Shown here: positions 31,209-40,088 of the stretch, piece by piece
Position numbering within the stretch: the first letter of the stretch is position 1
Layout: every line of letters starts with the position of its first letter
Source of the DNA: F1-60-MAGs149 sp037133755
GTDB taxonomy: Bacteria; Actinomycetota; Thermoleophilia; Gaiellales; F1-60-MAGs149
Length of the DNA stretch: 64,000 bases
Direction: 5' to 3'
NCBI GenBank assembly: GCA_037133755.1
Contig: JBAXNN010000009.1
Location: forward strand, 39,060-103,059
The notes under the pieces: generated by a model
Seen by the model: only the letters and a program-made list of their open reading frames with translations
What the model was told of the DNA's origin: nothing
The model's database searches: none
Program-made: the position numbers and the translations under genes

Positions 31209-32402
31209 ATGCTTCTCGCCCTCCAGATCCCGCGGCTTCCGCTGCTCGTCGCGCTCGCTGCTCGTGCTGCTGCGCACATCCCTCCCGGCACACCCGTCGC
31301 ACTCGGGCCAAAGCCCCTTGGTGAGGCACGGATCGGCCTGCCCTCGGCTGTTGCCGAGGCGAGCGGCGTGCGCAGCGGGATGCCTCTCGCGGAGGCACTG
31401 ACCCTCTGCCCCGGTCTGCAGCTGGTGCCACCCGACCCGGTTGGGCTCCAGGAACGCGCGGCGCAGTTGCTGCGCGAGATCGATGCACTCGGTCTGCCCG
31501 TTGAGGAGATCGCGCCGGGGCGCGTCTTGATCGACGCCACCCCGGGGCTGCGACTGCATGGCGGCCCACGTCGCCTGATTGAGCGTCTGTACGAGTTGGC
31601 CGCAACGGGTGAGGCAATCCGGATCGGCGCCGCACCCACGCGCTTCGCTGCGCTGATGGCTGCACGGCTAGCCGGGCGTCGTCCACGCGTGCTCGGCGCC
31701 GAGGAGGTCCTTGAGGTGATCGCGCCGCTGCCCGTCCGTCTGCTGCACGAGGACGGAGGCATCCCGGCCGAGCTCTGCGAGGCACTCGTTCTGGTCGGTA
31801 TCGACCGCCTCGGTGGCGTTGCCTCGTTGTCACGCATCGCGGTGCGTGATCGTTTCGGACCAGCCGGCGTGCAGGCCTGGCAGATGGCGCGTGGCGAGGA
31901 CGGCGCGATGATCGCGGCACAGGTGCCACCGCGTCTGGTGCGCAGCGTCCTCAAGCCGAACGAACCAATCGCCACCGATGCCGCACTCGAGCAGGCGATG
32001 GGGCTCTTGATTAGCCGCACGGTGCTGCTGCCCGAGCGCGGCGATGCGGCACCGCGATTGCTGCGGCTGCAGGCACGGCTGGTCACCGGCGAGTCCTGGA
32101 GTTGCGAGGTACCGCTGCGCGAACCAACGGTCGACGTACCACGGCTCCTACTCGCGCTGCTGCCGAAGGCACGGCGGCTCCCCGCGCCAGCCGAGCGCCT
32201 CGCGCTGACGTTTGCCGAGCTCTCTGCCGATGCGCATCAACTCACGCTGCTCGAGCGCGAGGGTGCCGAGCGCGACCGGCGACTCGACGGTGCGGCGCAG
32301 CAGGTGCGGGCCGCCGTCGGCGAAGGCGCCCTGCTTCGTATCGTCGGTGTCGATCCCACCAGCCGGCTGCCGGAGCGCCGCTACGGGCTCACGCCCCGAT
32401 GA
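31209..32402 (+). CDS. imuB: ImuB-like Y-family pseudo-polymerase of the SOS mutasome
   Basis: 397 residues related to DNA polymerase IV/ImuB. It keeps the Y-family layout (SAVAEASGVRSGMPLAEALTLCP, LRLHGGPRRLIERL, IRIGAAPTRFAA) but lacks the catalytic acidic residues: the first strand reads LALQIPRLPL, and the SxDE motif is replaced by EEIAPGRVLIDATPG. That is the known state of ImuB, which bridges DnaE2 to the sliding clamp. A clamp-binding pentapeptide QLTLL lies at 344-348. Controlled by the LexA box upstream. No imuA/imuA' gene precedes it. Overlaps the small downstream gene by ATGA. Confidence 0.9.
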   Translation: MLLALQIPRLPLLVALAARAAAHIPPGTPVALGPKPLGEARIGLPSAVAEASGVRSGMPLAEALTLCPGLQLVPPDPVGLQERAAQLLREIDALGLPVEEIAPGRVLIDATPGLRLHGGPRRLIERLYELAATGEAIRIGAAPTRFAALMAARLAGRRPRVLGAEEVLEVIAPLPVRLLHEDGGIPAELCEALVLVGIDRLGGVASLSRIAVRDRFGPAGVQAWQMARGEDGAMIAAQVPPRLVRSVLKPNEPIATDAALEQAMGLLISRTVLLPERGDAAPRLLRLQARLVTGESWSCEVPLREPTVDVPRLLLALLPKARRLPAPAERLALTFAELSADAHQLTLLEREGAERDRRLDGAAQQVRAAVGEGALLRIVGVDPTSRLPERRYGLTPR

Positions 32403-32650
32403 GCGCGTCGCTGCGGCCCATCCCGTCGCAGACGCCTCGGGCCTGCTGCGTGCAGGTCGATGGCAGCGGACGTCCGGATAACGTCGATGGCTGCGTGGTT
32501 GAGGCCGTGCGGGAGGAGTGGCGCATCGAGGAGGGCTGGTGGGGTGTGCCCTGCCGACGGCGCTGCTTCGCCCTTGCGCTCGCCGACGGTCGCATCTGCA
32601 CCGTCTACGAGGATCGCCGCAGTGGCCAGTGGTGGCGCTATGGCGCCTGA
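32399..32650 (+). CDS. Small protein between imuB and dnaE2 (DUF6504-like)
   Basis: 83 residues, unknown function. The pattern RPDNVDGCVVEAVREEWRIE, then RRCFALALADGRICTVYED, ends in WWRYGA. It resembles small beta-rich proteins found inside actinobacterial imuB-dnaE2 cassettes; I assign DUF6504 only tentatively. The start overlaps imuB (ATGA) and the end overlaps dnaE2 by 11 bp, so it must be expressed with the mutasome and is probably an accessory factor. Rich in Cys (four) and Trp. Confidence 0.78.
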   Translation: MSASLRPIPSQTPRACCVQVDGSGRPDNVDGCVVEAVREEWRIEEGWWGVPCRRRCFALALADGRICTVYEDRRSGQWWRYGA

Positions 32651-35600
32651 CTACGTCGAACTGCACTGCCACTCCGCGTACTCGTTTCTCGATGGCGTGG
32701 CACAGCCGGAGGAGCTCGTTGATCGCGCCTGCGCGCTCGGCTACACCGCACTGGCCCTGACCGACCACGACAACCTCTGCGCCGCCCTCCCCTTTGCGCA
32801 TGCCGCTACCGCTGCCGGGCTTCGCGCGATTACCGGCTGCGAGCTGACGGTCGAGGTCGACGGCGAGGCCCATCATCTGGTTCTGCTGGTCGAGAGCCGA
32901 GCCGGCTACACCAATCTCTGTCGTCTGATTACCGCCGCTCACGCGGGCACGCGAGCCGCCGACGGGACGGTCGCTCGCCTCCCCAGCGTCAGGCTCGAAG
33001 ACGTACTGACCCACGCTGAGGGACTCACCTGCCTGACGGGTTGCCCTGACCACGGTGTGCTGCGCAGCGACGACCCGCTGGTCGCGCGCACCCGTCGTGA
33101 CCTGTTGCTCGAGGCCTTCGGCGACCGCCTGGCCGTCGAGCTGCAGCGCCCGTTCCGGCAAGGTGCCGAGCGACAGTTGCGCGCGTTCGAACGGTTGGCA
33201 CGCGAGCGCCGCATCCCGGTCGTCGCCACCAACGACGTGCACCTGCACCTGCGGCGCCGCGGCCCCCTGCAGGACGTGCTCGTGGCGATCCGCCAGCACG
33301 CGTCACTCGATGCGTGCACCGCACTCCTGCGTGGCAATCGCGAGCACGTGCTGAAGGTGCCGGGCGAGCTGGTCGCGCTGTTTGCTGATCTGCCCGAGGC
33401 GGTTGCCGAGACGCGCAGCATCGCGGAGCGCTGCGGCTTCGACCTAACGCAGAGCCTCGGGTACCGGCCACCCGAACGCGAGAACGACGCCGATCGGGAG
33501 CTCAAGGAGCTGTGCGAGCTGCACCTCGATGCCCGCTACCCCGCAAGCTCGCCGTGGCGGCAGGAGGCCGTCGAGCGTCTCGCGACGGAACTCGTGCTGA
33601 TCCGGCGACACGAGCTGGCGGGGTTCTTTCTGCTGCACCGCGAGATCCTCGAACTGGCCCGTGACGTAGCGCTCGAGATCCGCGGCACGGACGCTGCGCG
33701 CAACGTGCTGCCGCCGGGGCGCGGGCGCGGTTCGAGCGTGGGCTCGATCGTCTGCTACCTGACCGGCCTCTCGCACATCGACCCTGTCGCCGGCCGGCTG
33801 TCGCTGGGACGCTTCCTCAACGAGGAGCTTGCCTCCACGCCCGACATCGACCTCGATTTCCCCCGGGACATTCGCGCCGAGCTGATTCGCCGCATCCATA
33901 CGCACTACGGCGACCAGCAGGCCGCGCTGGTCGGCGCCTTCGCGACGTACCGCGCGAAGGGCGCGATTCGTGAGATCGGCAAGGCGCTGGCGCTCCCTGC
34001 CGGCGACATTGCCCGCCTGGCAGCGGCCTCCGACGGCTGGAGCGCCGAGGCGGTCGGTGAGGAGCTCCAGCGCGTACCCGGCCTACGCGACCGCGCCGAC
34101 GATCGTCGGCTGCGGCTGCTGGCGACGCTGTGCGGACAGATCGCCGGGCTGCCACGCCACCTCTCGCAGCACCCGGGTGGAATGATCGTCTCGGATCGGC
34201 CGCTCTGCGAGCTGGTCCCCCTTCAGCCCGCAGCCATGGCGGGCCGCACGATCTGCCAGTGGGACAAGGACGCCGTTGCGGATGCCGGGTTCCTCAAGAT
34301 CGATCTGCTCGGGCTCGGCATGCTCAGCGCGGTCGAACGCTGTGTGTCGGAGATTCATCGCAGCACCGGCAGCAGCGTGGATCTGTCGCGCGTACCCCTC
34401 GACGACGCGGCGGTGTACGCAGACATCCAGGCGGCCGACACGGTGGGTGTCTTCCAGATCGAGTCGCGGGCGCAGATGCAGACGTTGCTGCGCGTGCAGC
34501 CCACCTGCCTCGACGACCTCGTGGTCGAGGTGGCACTCGTTCGGCCCGGTCCGATCCAGGGCGGCGCCGTCAACCCGTACATCCAGCGGCGCATGGCGCG
34601 GCGGGCCGATCCGACGATCCCGATCCCGTACGAGCACCCGCTGCTCGAGGAGCCGCTACGCGAGACGCTTGGCGTGATCATCTTTCAGGACCAAGTGCTC
34701 GACGTCGCCCAGGCGCTGGCGGGTTTTACGCCGGGACAGGCCGAGGCACTGCGGCGGGCGATGAGCCGGCGACGCAGCCGCGCAGGGCTCGAGGCGCAAT
34801 GGCTCGCCTTTGCGGCAGGTGCGGAGGAACGTGGCGTGCCCGACCACGTGGCCCGTACGGTGTTCCAGCAGATCCTTGCGTTCTCGGCCTTCGGCTTTCC
34901 CAAGTCCCACTCCGCGGCCTTTGCCCTGCTCGCCTACCAGAGCGCGTGGCTGCGGCACCATCATCCGGCGGCGTTCCTCTGTGCGCTGCTGATGGAGCAG
35001 CCGATGGGGTTCTATCCGCCGGCCTCGCTGATCCGTGACGCCGAGCGCCGTGACGTGCCGGTGCTCCCCGTCGATCTCCACCACTCGCACGTCGAGGCGC
35101 GCTGCGAAGGCGCGCACGCTGTGCGGCTTGGCCTGCGACAGGTGGTCGGCCTTGGCGAGGAGGATGCGGCGGCGATTGTCGCGGAACGCGACGCGGGCGG
35201 CCCATTCCCTGACGTGCGTTCGCTCGCCAACCGTCTCGATCTCCCGACACAGCGCCTGCAGCGACTGATCGCCGCCGGGGCCTGCGATGCGCTCGGTCCG
35301 CGTCGGCAGCTGCTCTGGGAACTGGGGCTGGCGGCGCGGCCACTCGGTCAGGGCACGGGCAGCCAGTTGGCCTTCGATCTGCAGGTCGGTGAGGCGCCGC
35401 AGGGACTGCCTGAGCCCGGTGCCTGGGAGCTGCTGGTCTCGGACTACGCCACGACGGGCGTCTCGGTGCGCGAGCACCCGATCCGACAGTTGCGGCCGCT
35501 GCTGGGCGACGACCTGCTGGACTCCGCACAGCTGGCGCTGCTCCCGCATGGCGCACCGGTCGTCATCCCGGGTCTGGCCGTCGCCCGCCAACGACCGGCC

Positions 35601-35891
35601 AGCGCGAAGGGCATCGTCTTCCTCCTGCTCGAGGACGAGCACGGGTTGTTCAATCTCGTGCTGATGCCCGATGTGTACGAAGAACATCGGCTGCTGGCTC
35701 GCAGCGAGCCCCTGCTGTTGGTCCGCGGAACCCTGGAGCACCGTGAGCGGCAGGTGACGGTGCGGGTCGAGTCGCTGGCACCGCTCGATCTGCCAACGAG
35801 ACGAGCGCTCCCCACCGAGGCCGATGTGCAGCAGCTGCGGAGCGTCGCGCCACCACCGCAGCACTTCGCCCAGGGACGCCGCCGAGCCTAG
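32640..35891 (+). CDS. dnaE2: Error-prone DNA polymerase DnaE2
   Basis: 1083 residues, a C-family polymerase of the DnaE2/ImuC branch that performs mutagenic lesion bypass under SOS. The N-terminal PHP domain starts YVELHCHSAYSFLDG with TDHDNL. The catalytic aspartates are in PDIDLDFPRDIR and FLKIDLLGLGML; GRGRGSSVGSIVCYL is the typical PPGRGSS region. The C-terminal OB fold ends near residue 1050. It is about 80 residues shorter than replicative DnaE1, as expected. The start ATG at 32640 lies inside the end of the small gene. Converges with the GH-YkuD gene, 3 bp between stops. Confidence 0.95.
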   Translation: MAPDYVELHCHSAYSFLDGVAQPEELVDRACALGYTALALTDHDNLCAALPFAHAATAAGLRAITGCELTVEVDGEAHHLVLLVESRAGYTNLCRLITAAHAGTRAADGTVARLPSVRLEDVLTHAEGLTCLTGCPDHGVLRSDDPLVARTRRDLLLEAFGDRLAVELQRPFRQGAERQLRAFERLARERRIPVVATNDVHLHLRRRGPLQDVLVAIRQHASLDACTALLRGNREHVLKVPGELVALFADLPEAVAETRSIAERCGFDLTQSLGYRPPERENDADRELKELCELHLDARYPASSPWRQEAVERLATELVLIRRHELAGFFLLHREILELARDVALEIRGTDAARNVLPPGRGRGSSVGSIVCYLTGLSHIDPVAGRLSLGRFLNEELASTPDIDLDFPRDIRAELIRRIHTHYGDQQAALVGAFATYRAKGAIREIGKALALPAGDIARLAAASDGWSAEAVGEELQRVPGLRDRADDRRLRLLATLCGQIAGLPRHLSQHPGGMIVSDRPLCELVPLQPAAMAGRTICQWDKDAVADAGFLKIDLLGLGMLSAVERCVSEIHRSTGSSVDLSRVPLDDAAVYADIQAADTVGVFQIESRAQMQTLLRVQPTCLDDLVVEVALVRPGPIQGGAVNPYIQRRMARRADPTIPIPYEHPLLEEPLRETLGVIIFQDQVLDVAQALAGFTPGQAEALRRAMSRRRSRAGLEAQWLAFAAGAEERGVPDHVARTVFQQILAFSAFGFPKSHSAAFALLAYQSAWLRHHHPAAFLCALLMEQPMGFYPPASLIRDAERRDVPVLPVDLHHSHVEARCEGAHAVRLGLRQVVGLGEEDAAAIVAERDAGGPFPDVRSLANRLDLPTQRLQRLIAAGACDALGPRRQLLWELGLAARPLGQGTGSQLAFDLQVGEAPQGLPEPGAWELLVSDYATTGVSVREHPIRQLRPLLGDDLLDSAQLALLPHGAPVVIPGLAVARQRPASAKGIVFLLLEDEHGLFNLVLMPDVYEEHRLLARSEPLLLVRGTLEHRERQVTVRVESLAPLDLPTRRALPTEADVQQLRSVAPPPQHFAQGRRRA

Positions 35892-35894
35892 CGC

Positions 35895-37568
35895 TTACGA
35901 CGAGTGGTAGAGGATGACCGGCATGCCGAAGTCGCCGAACTCCCAGACGACTGGGGCATTCGATGCCTCGAGGCGCGCACAGCCGTGTGACGCCGGGTAC
36001 TCCGGCACGTCGGGATACTCATGCAGCGCGAAGCCCTCGTGGAAGTACTGGGCGTAGGGCATCCAGAGCTTGTACTTGTAGTTCCAGCTCATCCGTTCGC
36101 GCCGGCTGATGGTGAACTCGCCATCAGGCGTGTTGCCCGCGAAGCCCGTAGATGTGTGGATCACGCGGCGCACCGTGCCGTCCTCGTTGACGAGGAACAC
36201 GATCTGGCGGGAGATATCGATTTCGATGTGCTTGCCTCGATCGGGATACCGGGGAACCGGCACCTCGCCGCGCTTGGCCATGGCCACCGTCTCGGCGCCG
36301 GCAATCCCGTTGCGCTCGATGCGGTTGTAGCCCTGGAAGGCGACGACGCCCTGCCAGGTGGAGGCATCGAAGTTGCCGTTCACATGGTCGCGCCCGAGGA
36401 AACCACGCGCAGCGAGCTCCTCCTGGAGGCTACGGACGCCAGGCCCCTTGTCGCCGTACTCGAAGCCGCCGGGGAACTCCGTCCCCGGATCCTTGCCGGC
36501 CTGCGCCCGGTAGGTAACGGCGAAATAGCCCGCTGCTGCAGTGCGTCCCCACGTCGTGAAGCGCTTCCGGCCCTTGGCCAGCTGATCGCGCGACTCAGTG
36601 CCAAACCCGTCGACGATGGCGCCGTCGCCGCCGTCAATCACCGTCCACCCGGTCACCCAGTCAAGCAGGCCCTGCGACCAGCGGAGCGTGTCGGTGGTCG
36701 TCGTGGTGGAACGAGTCCAGCGCGTTGCGTTCTCGGTGCCAGAGCGCTGCAGCTCCACGTTGACCTGAACCCGAGCGACGTTGTCGAAGATCACGGGGAC
36801 CTTGCTGGCGGCGTCCTTCAAGGAGACCGTCAAGGCATGTCCATCCTGCTGCGTGAACTTGATCTGCCCCCGCGAAGACGGATGGACGCCGAACACGAGG
36901 TTCTGGTCGGCTAGTGCGGTAGCCCAGTTGAGACTCACAGACTGCGAGCCTTCGGGGGTGTTGATGACGATGGGCGTTCGCACGCCGGCATTGCGCAGCG
37001 TGCGGATGGCGTTGCCCTGGTTCCAGATCCAGGATTCGGTGTCCCCGCAGGCAGTCGACGCCGTGAACACGCCGCAGTCCGGATCGGTGCCTGGGAGATA
37101 CCAGACGTTCGGCTTCTTCGGGAACCAGCCGGCGAGGGTCTGGAGCCAGGGGCCCTGATCCTCAGACGACAGTGGCACGTTGGCGAACAGGATCTGCAGT
37201 CCATGGGCCTTGGCCAGGCGCTGCAGCTTCTTGAAGGCGAGCTCGTGCGCGTCGTCGTTGGCGGCGCTGGAGACGTCGACGCGAACGAGATTCGCACCCA
37301 TCTGCTGGATTCGCTTGAAGTCGCGCGACGCGGTCGAAACATCCGGTGCCGGCAGCGGGGTGACGGCGTCGCTGGGCACGAACCGTCCTCCGCCCCACGT
37401 CACGCCTCGCACCTTCAACTCGTGTCCCTGCGCATCCACGATCTTGGCACCCTTGACGTGAGCCGGCTTGGCATCGGCAACCGCAGTGGCACCCATGCAC
37501 GCAAGCAGTGCGAGGGCAGTGGCGGTGGATGCGCGGCAAAACGAAGGTCGGGCCATATCGCTCATCAT
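35895..37568 (-). CDS. Secreted GH-like / peptidoglycan-binding / YkuD L,D-transpeptidase fusion
   Basis: 557 residues. A signal peptide (about 1-33) leads into a barrel-like domain (about 38-330) with cellulase-type beginnings (GHELKVRGVTWGGGRF, RIQQMGANLVRVDV), but no certain NEP catalytic motif. A peptidoglycan-binding repeat follows (GPGVRSLQEELAARGFLG...WQGVVAFQ, about 375-430), then a YkuD domain (HIEIDISRQIVFLVNEDG) ending in the active site ASHGCARLE with Cys530. YkuD enzymes make 3-3 cross-links in peptidoglycan. Start ATG 37568 is chosen because a 6-codon ORF with its own AAGGAG ends in ATGA there; ATG 37556 is possible. Confidence 0.85.
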   Translation of the reverse strand: MMSDMARPSFCRASTATALALLACMGATAVADAKPAHVKGAKIVDAQGHELKVRGVTWGGGRFVPSDAVTPLPAPDVSTASRDFKRIQQMGANLVRVDVSSAANDDAHELAFKKLQRLAKAHGLQILFANVPLSSEDQGPWLQTLAGWFPKKPNVWYLPGTDPDCGVFTASTACGDTESWIWNQGNAIRTLRNAGVRTPIVINTPEGSQSVSLNWATALADQNLVFGVHPSSRGQIKFTQQDGHALTVSLKDAASKVPVIFDNVARVQVNVELQRSGTENATRWTRSTTTTTDTLRWSQGLLDWVTGWTVIDGGDGAIVDGFGTESRDQLAKGRKRFTTWGRTAAAGYFAVTYRAQAGKDPGTEFPGGFEYGDKGPGVRSLQEELAARGFLGRDHVNGNFDASTWQGVVAFQGYNRIERNGIAGAETVAMAKRGEVPVPRYPDRGKHIEIDISRQIVFLVNEDGTVRRVIHTSTGFAGNTPDGEFTISRRERMSWNYKYKLWMPYAQYFHEGFALHEYPDVPEYPASHGCARLEASNAPVVWEFGDFGMPVILYHSS

Positions 37569-37603
37569 GCTTCGCGTTTGTCCACGTCTCTCCTTCCCGG
37601 AGG

Positions 37604-37609
37604 TATCCT
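37604..37609 (+). promoter_or_regulatory. -10 box (TATCCT) of the secreted GH-like gene
   Basis: Exactly 6 bp before the GTG at 37616. Confidence 0.55.
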
Positions 37610-37615
37610 GTGGGC

Positions 37616-38704
37616 GTGCGCAGGCTCCCCCACGTCGTGATCGTCTGCCTTGGTGTGCTCCTGCTGGCCGTGCCGGCTGCGTCGGCCGGATCGCTCGGAT
37701 TCGTTGCAGACGAGGGCTTTCAGGCCGCCCAGAGCAGCAATACGGCGGCCGTCGCACCGGCGCAGACGCTCGATGGTGCGCTGACGACGCTGGGCGCCAC
37801 GTGGGTGCGCGTCGATGTGCGCTGGAACACCATTGCGGCGACGCAGCCGACCAACGCGCGTCTCCCGGGCAACGCGGCCTACAACTGGGCGCCCGTTGAG
37901 GCACAGCTCGCCGCCGTGCGTCGTGTGGTGCTCGCGCAGGGTACGCCGTCTGTGCTGCTCTCGATCGGCGGCACGCCCGATTGGGCCCGGTCCGATGGCG
38001 GCGCCGGTGGCTCGCCGGGCGACCCGGCCTGGGCGCCCAAGCGCGCCGCCTTCCAGAACTTCGTGGCTGCCGTCGTGGCCAAGTACGGATCGACAGCGGC
38101 GGCGTACGAGATCTGGCCGAGTCCGAACGTCCAGTCTGGCTTGCGTCCGCAGCGCCTTGCGGGCCGTCTCGTGGCCCCCGGTCTGCTGCGCGTGCTGACG
38201 AAGTTTGCGACCACGGAGATCCGCAAGGTCACCACCGCGCCGGTGATCACCGGCGGGTTGGCCCGCACCGACCCGGCCAGCACGACCGACACCTCGTCGA
38301 TCACGTTCCTGCGCGCGATGGCCCGCACGCACATTCAGGCCGACGCGATTGGCGTCCGTCTGGTACCCGCCGGTGGCGTTGAAGCGCCGGCCGATCCCAC
38401 GAACCTCGCACTCAGCGATCCGGCGACCATCGTCGCGAACGTCGATGCGTACTTCCCCGGACAGAACAAGGGCATCTGGGAGACGGGCTATGCCACGTCG
38501 TCGACAATGGCTGACGTCGCCCCTGTGGCCGGTGTGAGCACCTTTCTCGCGGCTGCCGCCAACCCGCGCTTTGGCGTCTCCATCTGGAACAACCTCGTCG
38601 ATACGGCCGCCGCACCGTCCAGCGGCCTCTACTCCGCCAGTACGCCGCTCAACTCCACGACCCAGAAGCCGGCTTGGCGTACCTGGGTTCCGCCGCTCGG
38701 CTGA
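37616..38704 (+). CDS. Secreted glycosidase-like TIM-barrel protein, probably inactive
   Basis: 362 residues. A signal peptide (1-24, ending SAG) precedes a clan GH-A-like barrel: LGATWVRVDVRWNTI, VLLSIGGTPDWA, and AYEIWPSPN at 164-171 where active enzymes read E-W-N-E-P-N. The acid/base Glu and preceding Asn are replaced by P168-S169, while a candidate nucleophile Glu289 remains in GIWETGYAT. Hence a probable carbohydrate-binding pseudoenzyme (inference). The start GTG follows TATCCT by 6 bp. Divergent from the YkuD fusion, which also carries a barrel-like domain, so both may act on the wall. Confidence 0.8.
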   Translation: MRRLPHVVIVCLGVLLLAVPAASAGSLGFVADEGFQAAQSSNTAAVAPAQTLDGALTTLGATWVRVDVRWNTIAATQPTNARLPGNAAYNWAPVEAQLAAVRRVVLAQGTPSVLLSIGGTPDWARSDGGAGGSPGDPAWAPKRAAFQNFVAAVVAKYGSTAAAYEIWPSPNVQSGLRPQRLAGRLVAPGLLRVLTKFATTEIRKVTTAPVITGGLARTDPASTTDTSSITFLRAMARTHIQADAIGVRLVPAGGVEAPADPTNLALSDPATIVANVDAYFPGQNKGIWETGYATSSTMADVAPVAGVSTFLAAAANPRFGVSIWNNLVDTAAAPSSGLYSASTPLNSTTQKPAWRTWVPPLG

Positions 38705-38705
38705 T

Positions 38706-39146
38706 TCAGCGCTGCTGGAGCTGCAGCCGAAGCGCGTCGCCGGTGAGGTCGAAGCCGAACGGTCCGACCAGTGCGCGAGCCCCTTCGTCGTGGATGTTGC
38801 CGACAAGTTCGACCGTATCGCAGTCACGTTGACGTGCCGCGTCAATCGCACGGGCAAGGAGCCCGGATCCGAGGCGCTGGCCGCGTCCCTCTGGGTGGAC
38901 GTAGAGCTCGCGGATCACCAGCGTCCGCGTGCCACTGGTCGCGTCACGAATCCGCTGCCACGCCACGTAGGCGTGCATGCGCCGCTCCACGATGCCGATG
39001 CGCACGTCGCCTGCTGCGATCCGCCGCAGCATCCAGCCGCGCCACTGCTCGTCATCGGTCCACCGATCGTCCCCTGCCTCAGCGCGGTACCGGTTCCACA
39101 ACAGCGCGAGCTCGGGGATGTCCGCACCAGCGGCCGGCCGAATCAT
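38706..39146 (-). CDS. GNAT family N-acetyltransferase
   Basis: 146 residues. The acetyl-CoA-binding motif is IRELYVHPEGRGQRLGSGLL (R/Q-x-x-G-x-G/A), followed by a helix and the C-terminal strands GALVGPFGF. Substrate unknown. The start at 39146 overlaps the preceding small gene by ATGA, so they form a two-gene operon; the longer frame to 39236 is not used. Confidence 0.85.
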   Translation of the reverse strand: MIRPAAGADIPELALLWNRYRAEAGDDRWTDDEQWRGWMLRRIAAGDVRIGIVERRMHAYVAWQRIRDATSGTRTLVIRELYVHPEGRGQRLGSGLLARAIDAARQRDCDTVELVGNIHDEGARALVGPFGFDLTGDALRLQLQQR

Positions 39147-39382
39147 GCGCCGTCGTACACCAACGACAGCGTCGGCAACCCGCCGAGCCGTGCACGACCG
39201 TTCAGGCCCTTCCACTCCGCCACGAAGCACGCGCACACGGGCTCGGCTCGCGCCTGGCGCACGAGCGCAGTGCTCGCCTGTGCCGTCCCGCCGGTCACGA
39301 GCAGCTGCAGCAGATCGCGAAAGAGGGTCCCCGGCTGCGGAACGACCGGAATCTCCGGAATGTGCGCACGCAGATCGGTCAC
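39143..39382 (-). CDS. Small conserved-looking protein of unknown function
   Basis: 79 residues, GTG start. No motif recognised. It has a Pro-rich N terminus (IPEIPVVPQPGTLFRDLLQLL), two close Cys (CACF) and a C-terminal LGGLPTLSLVYDG. Real-gene evidence: TAGGGT lies exactly 6 bp before the GTG, and its stop overlaps the GNAT start by ATGA. It is probably functionally linked to that acetyltransferase. Confidence 0.65.
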   Translation of the reverse strand: MTDLRAHIPEIPVVPQPGTLFRDLLQLLVTGGTAQASTALVRQARAEPVCACFVAEWKGLNGRARLGGLPTLSLVYDGA

Positions 39383-39388
39383 TGCTCC

Positions 39389-39394
39389 ACCCTA
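39389..39394 (-). promoter_or_regulatory. -10 box (TAGGGT) of the 39143-38706 operon
   Basis: Exactly 6 bp before the GTG at 39382. Confidence 0.5.
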
Positions 39395-39407
39395 GCGCGA
39401 GTGGAGA

Positions 39408-40085
39408 TCAGTGCACGTCGCGCAGCAGCAGGCGCTCGGTCAGCTCGGCGCTGAGGCCAGCAAGCTGGGCGAGCTCCTCGGTGCCCTGCTCGCGCCTCTG
39501 GGCGTTCCGCGAGCGCAGCGCGGGCGCCAACACCTGATCGAGCAGACCGGCCACGCGCTGCACACCGGTGTACAGCTGGCGGACGTGTCGCGGGCCGAGA
39601 CCGAACTCCGCCATGCGCTGGCAGACGCGAACGATCTCCAGCTCCGCTTCCGTGTAGAGGCCGTTCTCGTCGGAGGCGACGATGCCGTACGACTGCAGTT
39701 CGGCGAACGACACGTCGTCGATGCCGGTTTCGCGCATCAGCTCCGAGCGATCGAAGCGACGAGCGGTCTCCGACGCCGCGGCGGCCTGCATCGTGCGCCT
39801 CGCCTGTCGCTCGCGGGTGCGCGAGATGGCGCCGCCGTTGCCCTCGATCTCCTGACGAATCACCTTGAGGGGCAGAAACTCGTCACGCTGAAGCTGCAGG
39901 ATCGTCCGCAGGCGATCAACGTCTTCGCGCCGGTAAAGCCGGTACCCGCCCTGCGTCCGGAGCGGCTGCAGCAACTGCTGCTCCTCGAGATAGCGGATCT
40001 TCGAGATCGAGACGTCGTCGAACTCCGCCTTGAGCTCCTTGCAGACGGCCCCGATGGTGAGTGGCTTCTCCTCGCTGATCGCCAT
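39408..40085 (-). CDS. ftsR: MerR-family regulator FtsR-like
   Basis: 225 residues. The N-terminal MerR winged helix reads LTIGAVCKELKAEF, VSISKIRYLEEQQLL, GGYRLYRREDVDRLR and LPLKVIRQEI, the FtsR/Rv1828 pattern that controls division genes in actinobacteria. A second helical domain follows (LMRETGIDDVSFAEL), with no effector-binding cysteines. It lies 3 bp after the garA-like gene, the same neighbourhood as in mycobacteria. Binding sites were not found by eye. Confidence 0.85.
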   Translation of the reverse strand: MAISEEKPLTIGAVCKELKAEFDDVSISKIRYLEEQQLLQPLRTQGGYRLYRREDVDRLRTILQLQRDEFLPLKVIRQEIEGNGGAISRTRERQARRTMQAAAASETARRFDRSELMRETGIDDVSFAELQSYGIVASDENGLYTEAELEIVRVCQRMAEFGLGPRHVRQLYTGVQRVAGLLDQVLAPALRSRNAQRREQGTEELAQLAGLSAELTERLLLRDVH

Positions 40086-40088
40086 CGT

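Noticed and set aside
30785..31324. 179-codon frame through the repeat element into imuB
   Set aside because: It consists of inverted-repeat sequence and out-of-frame imuB; no homology pattern.
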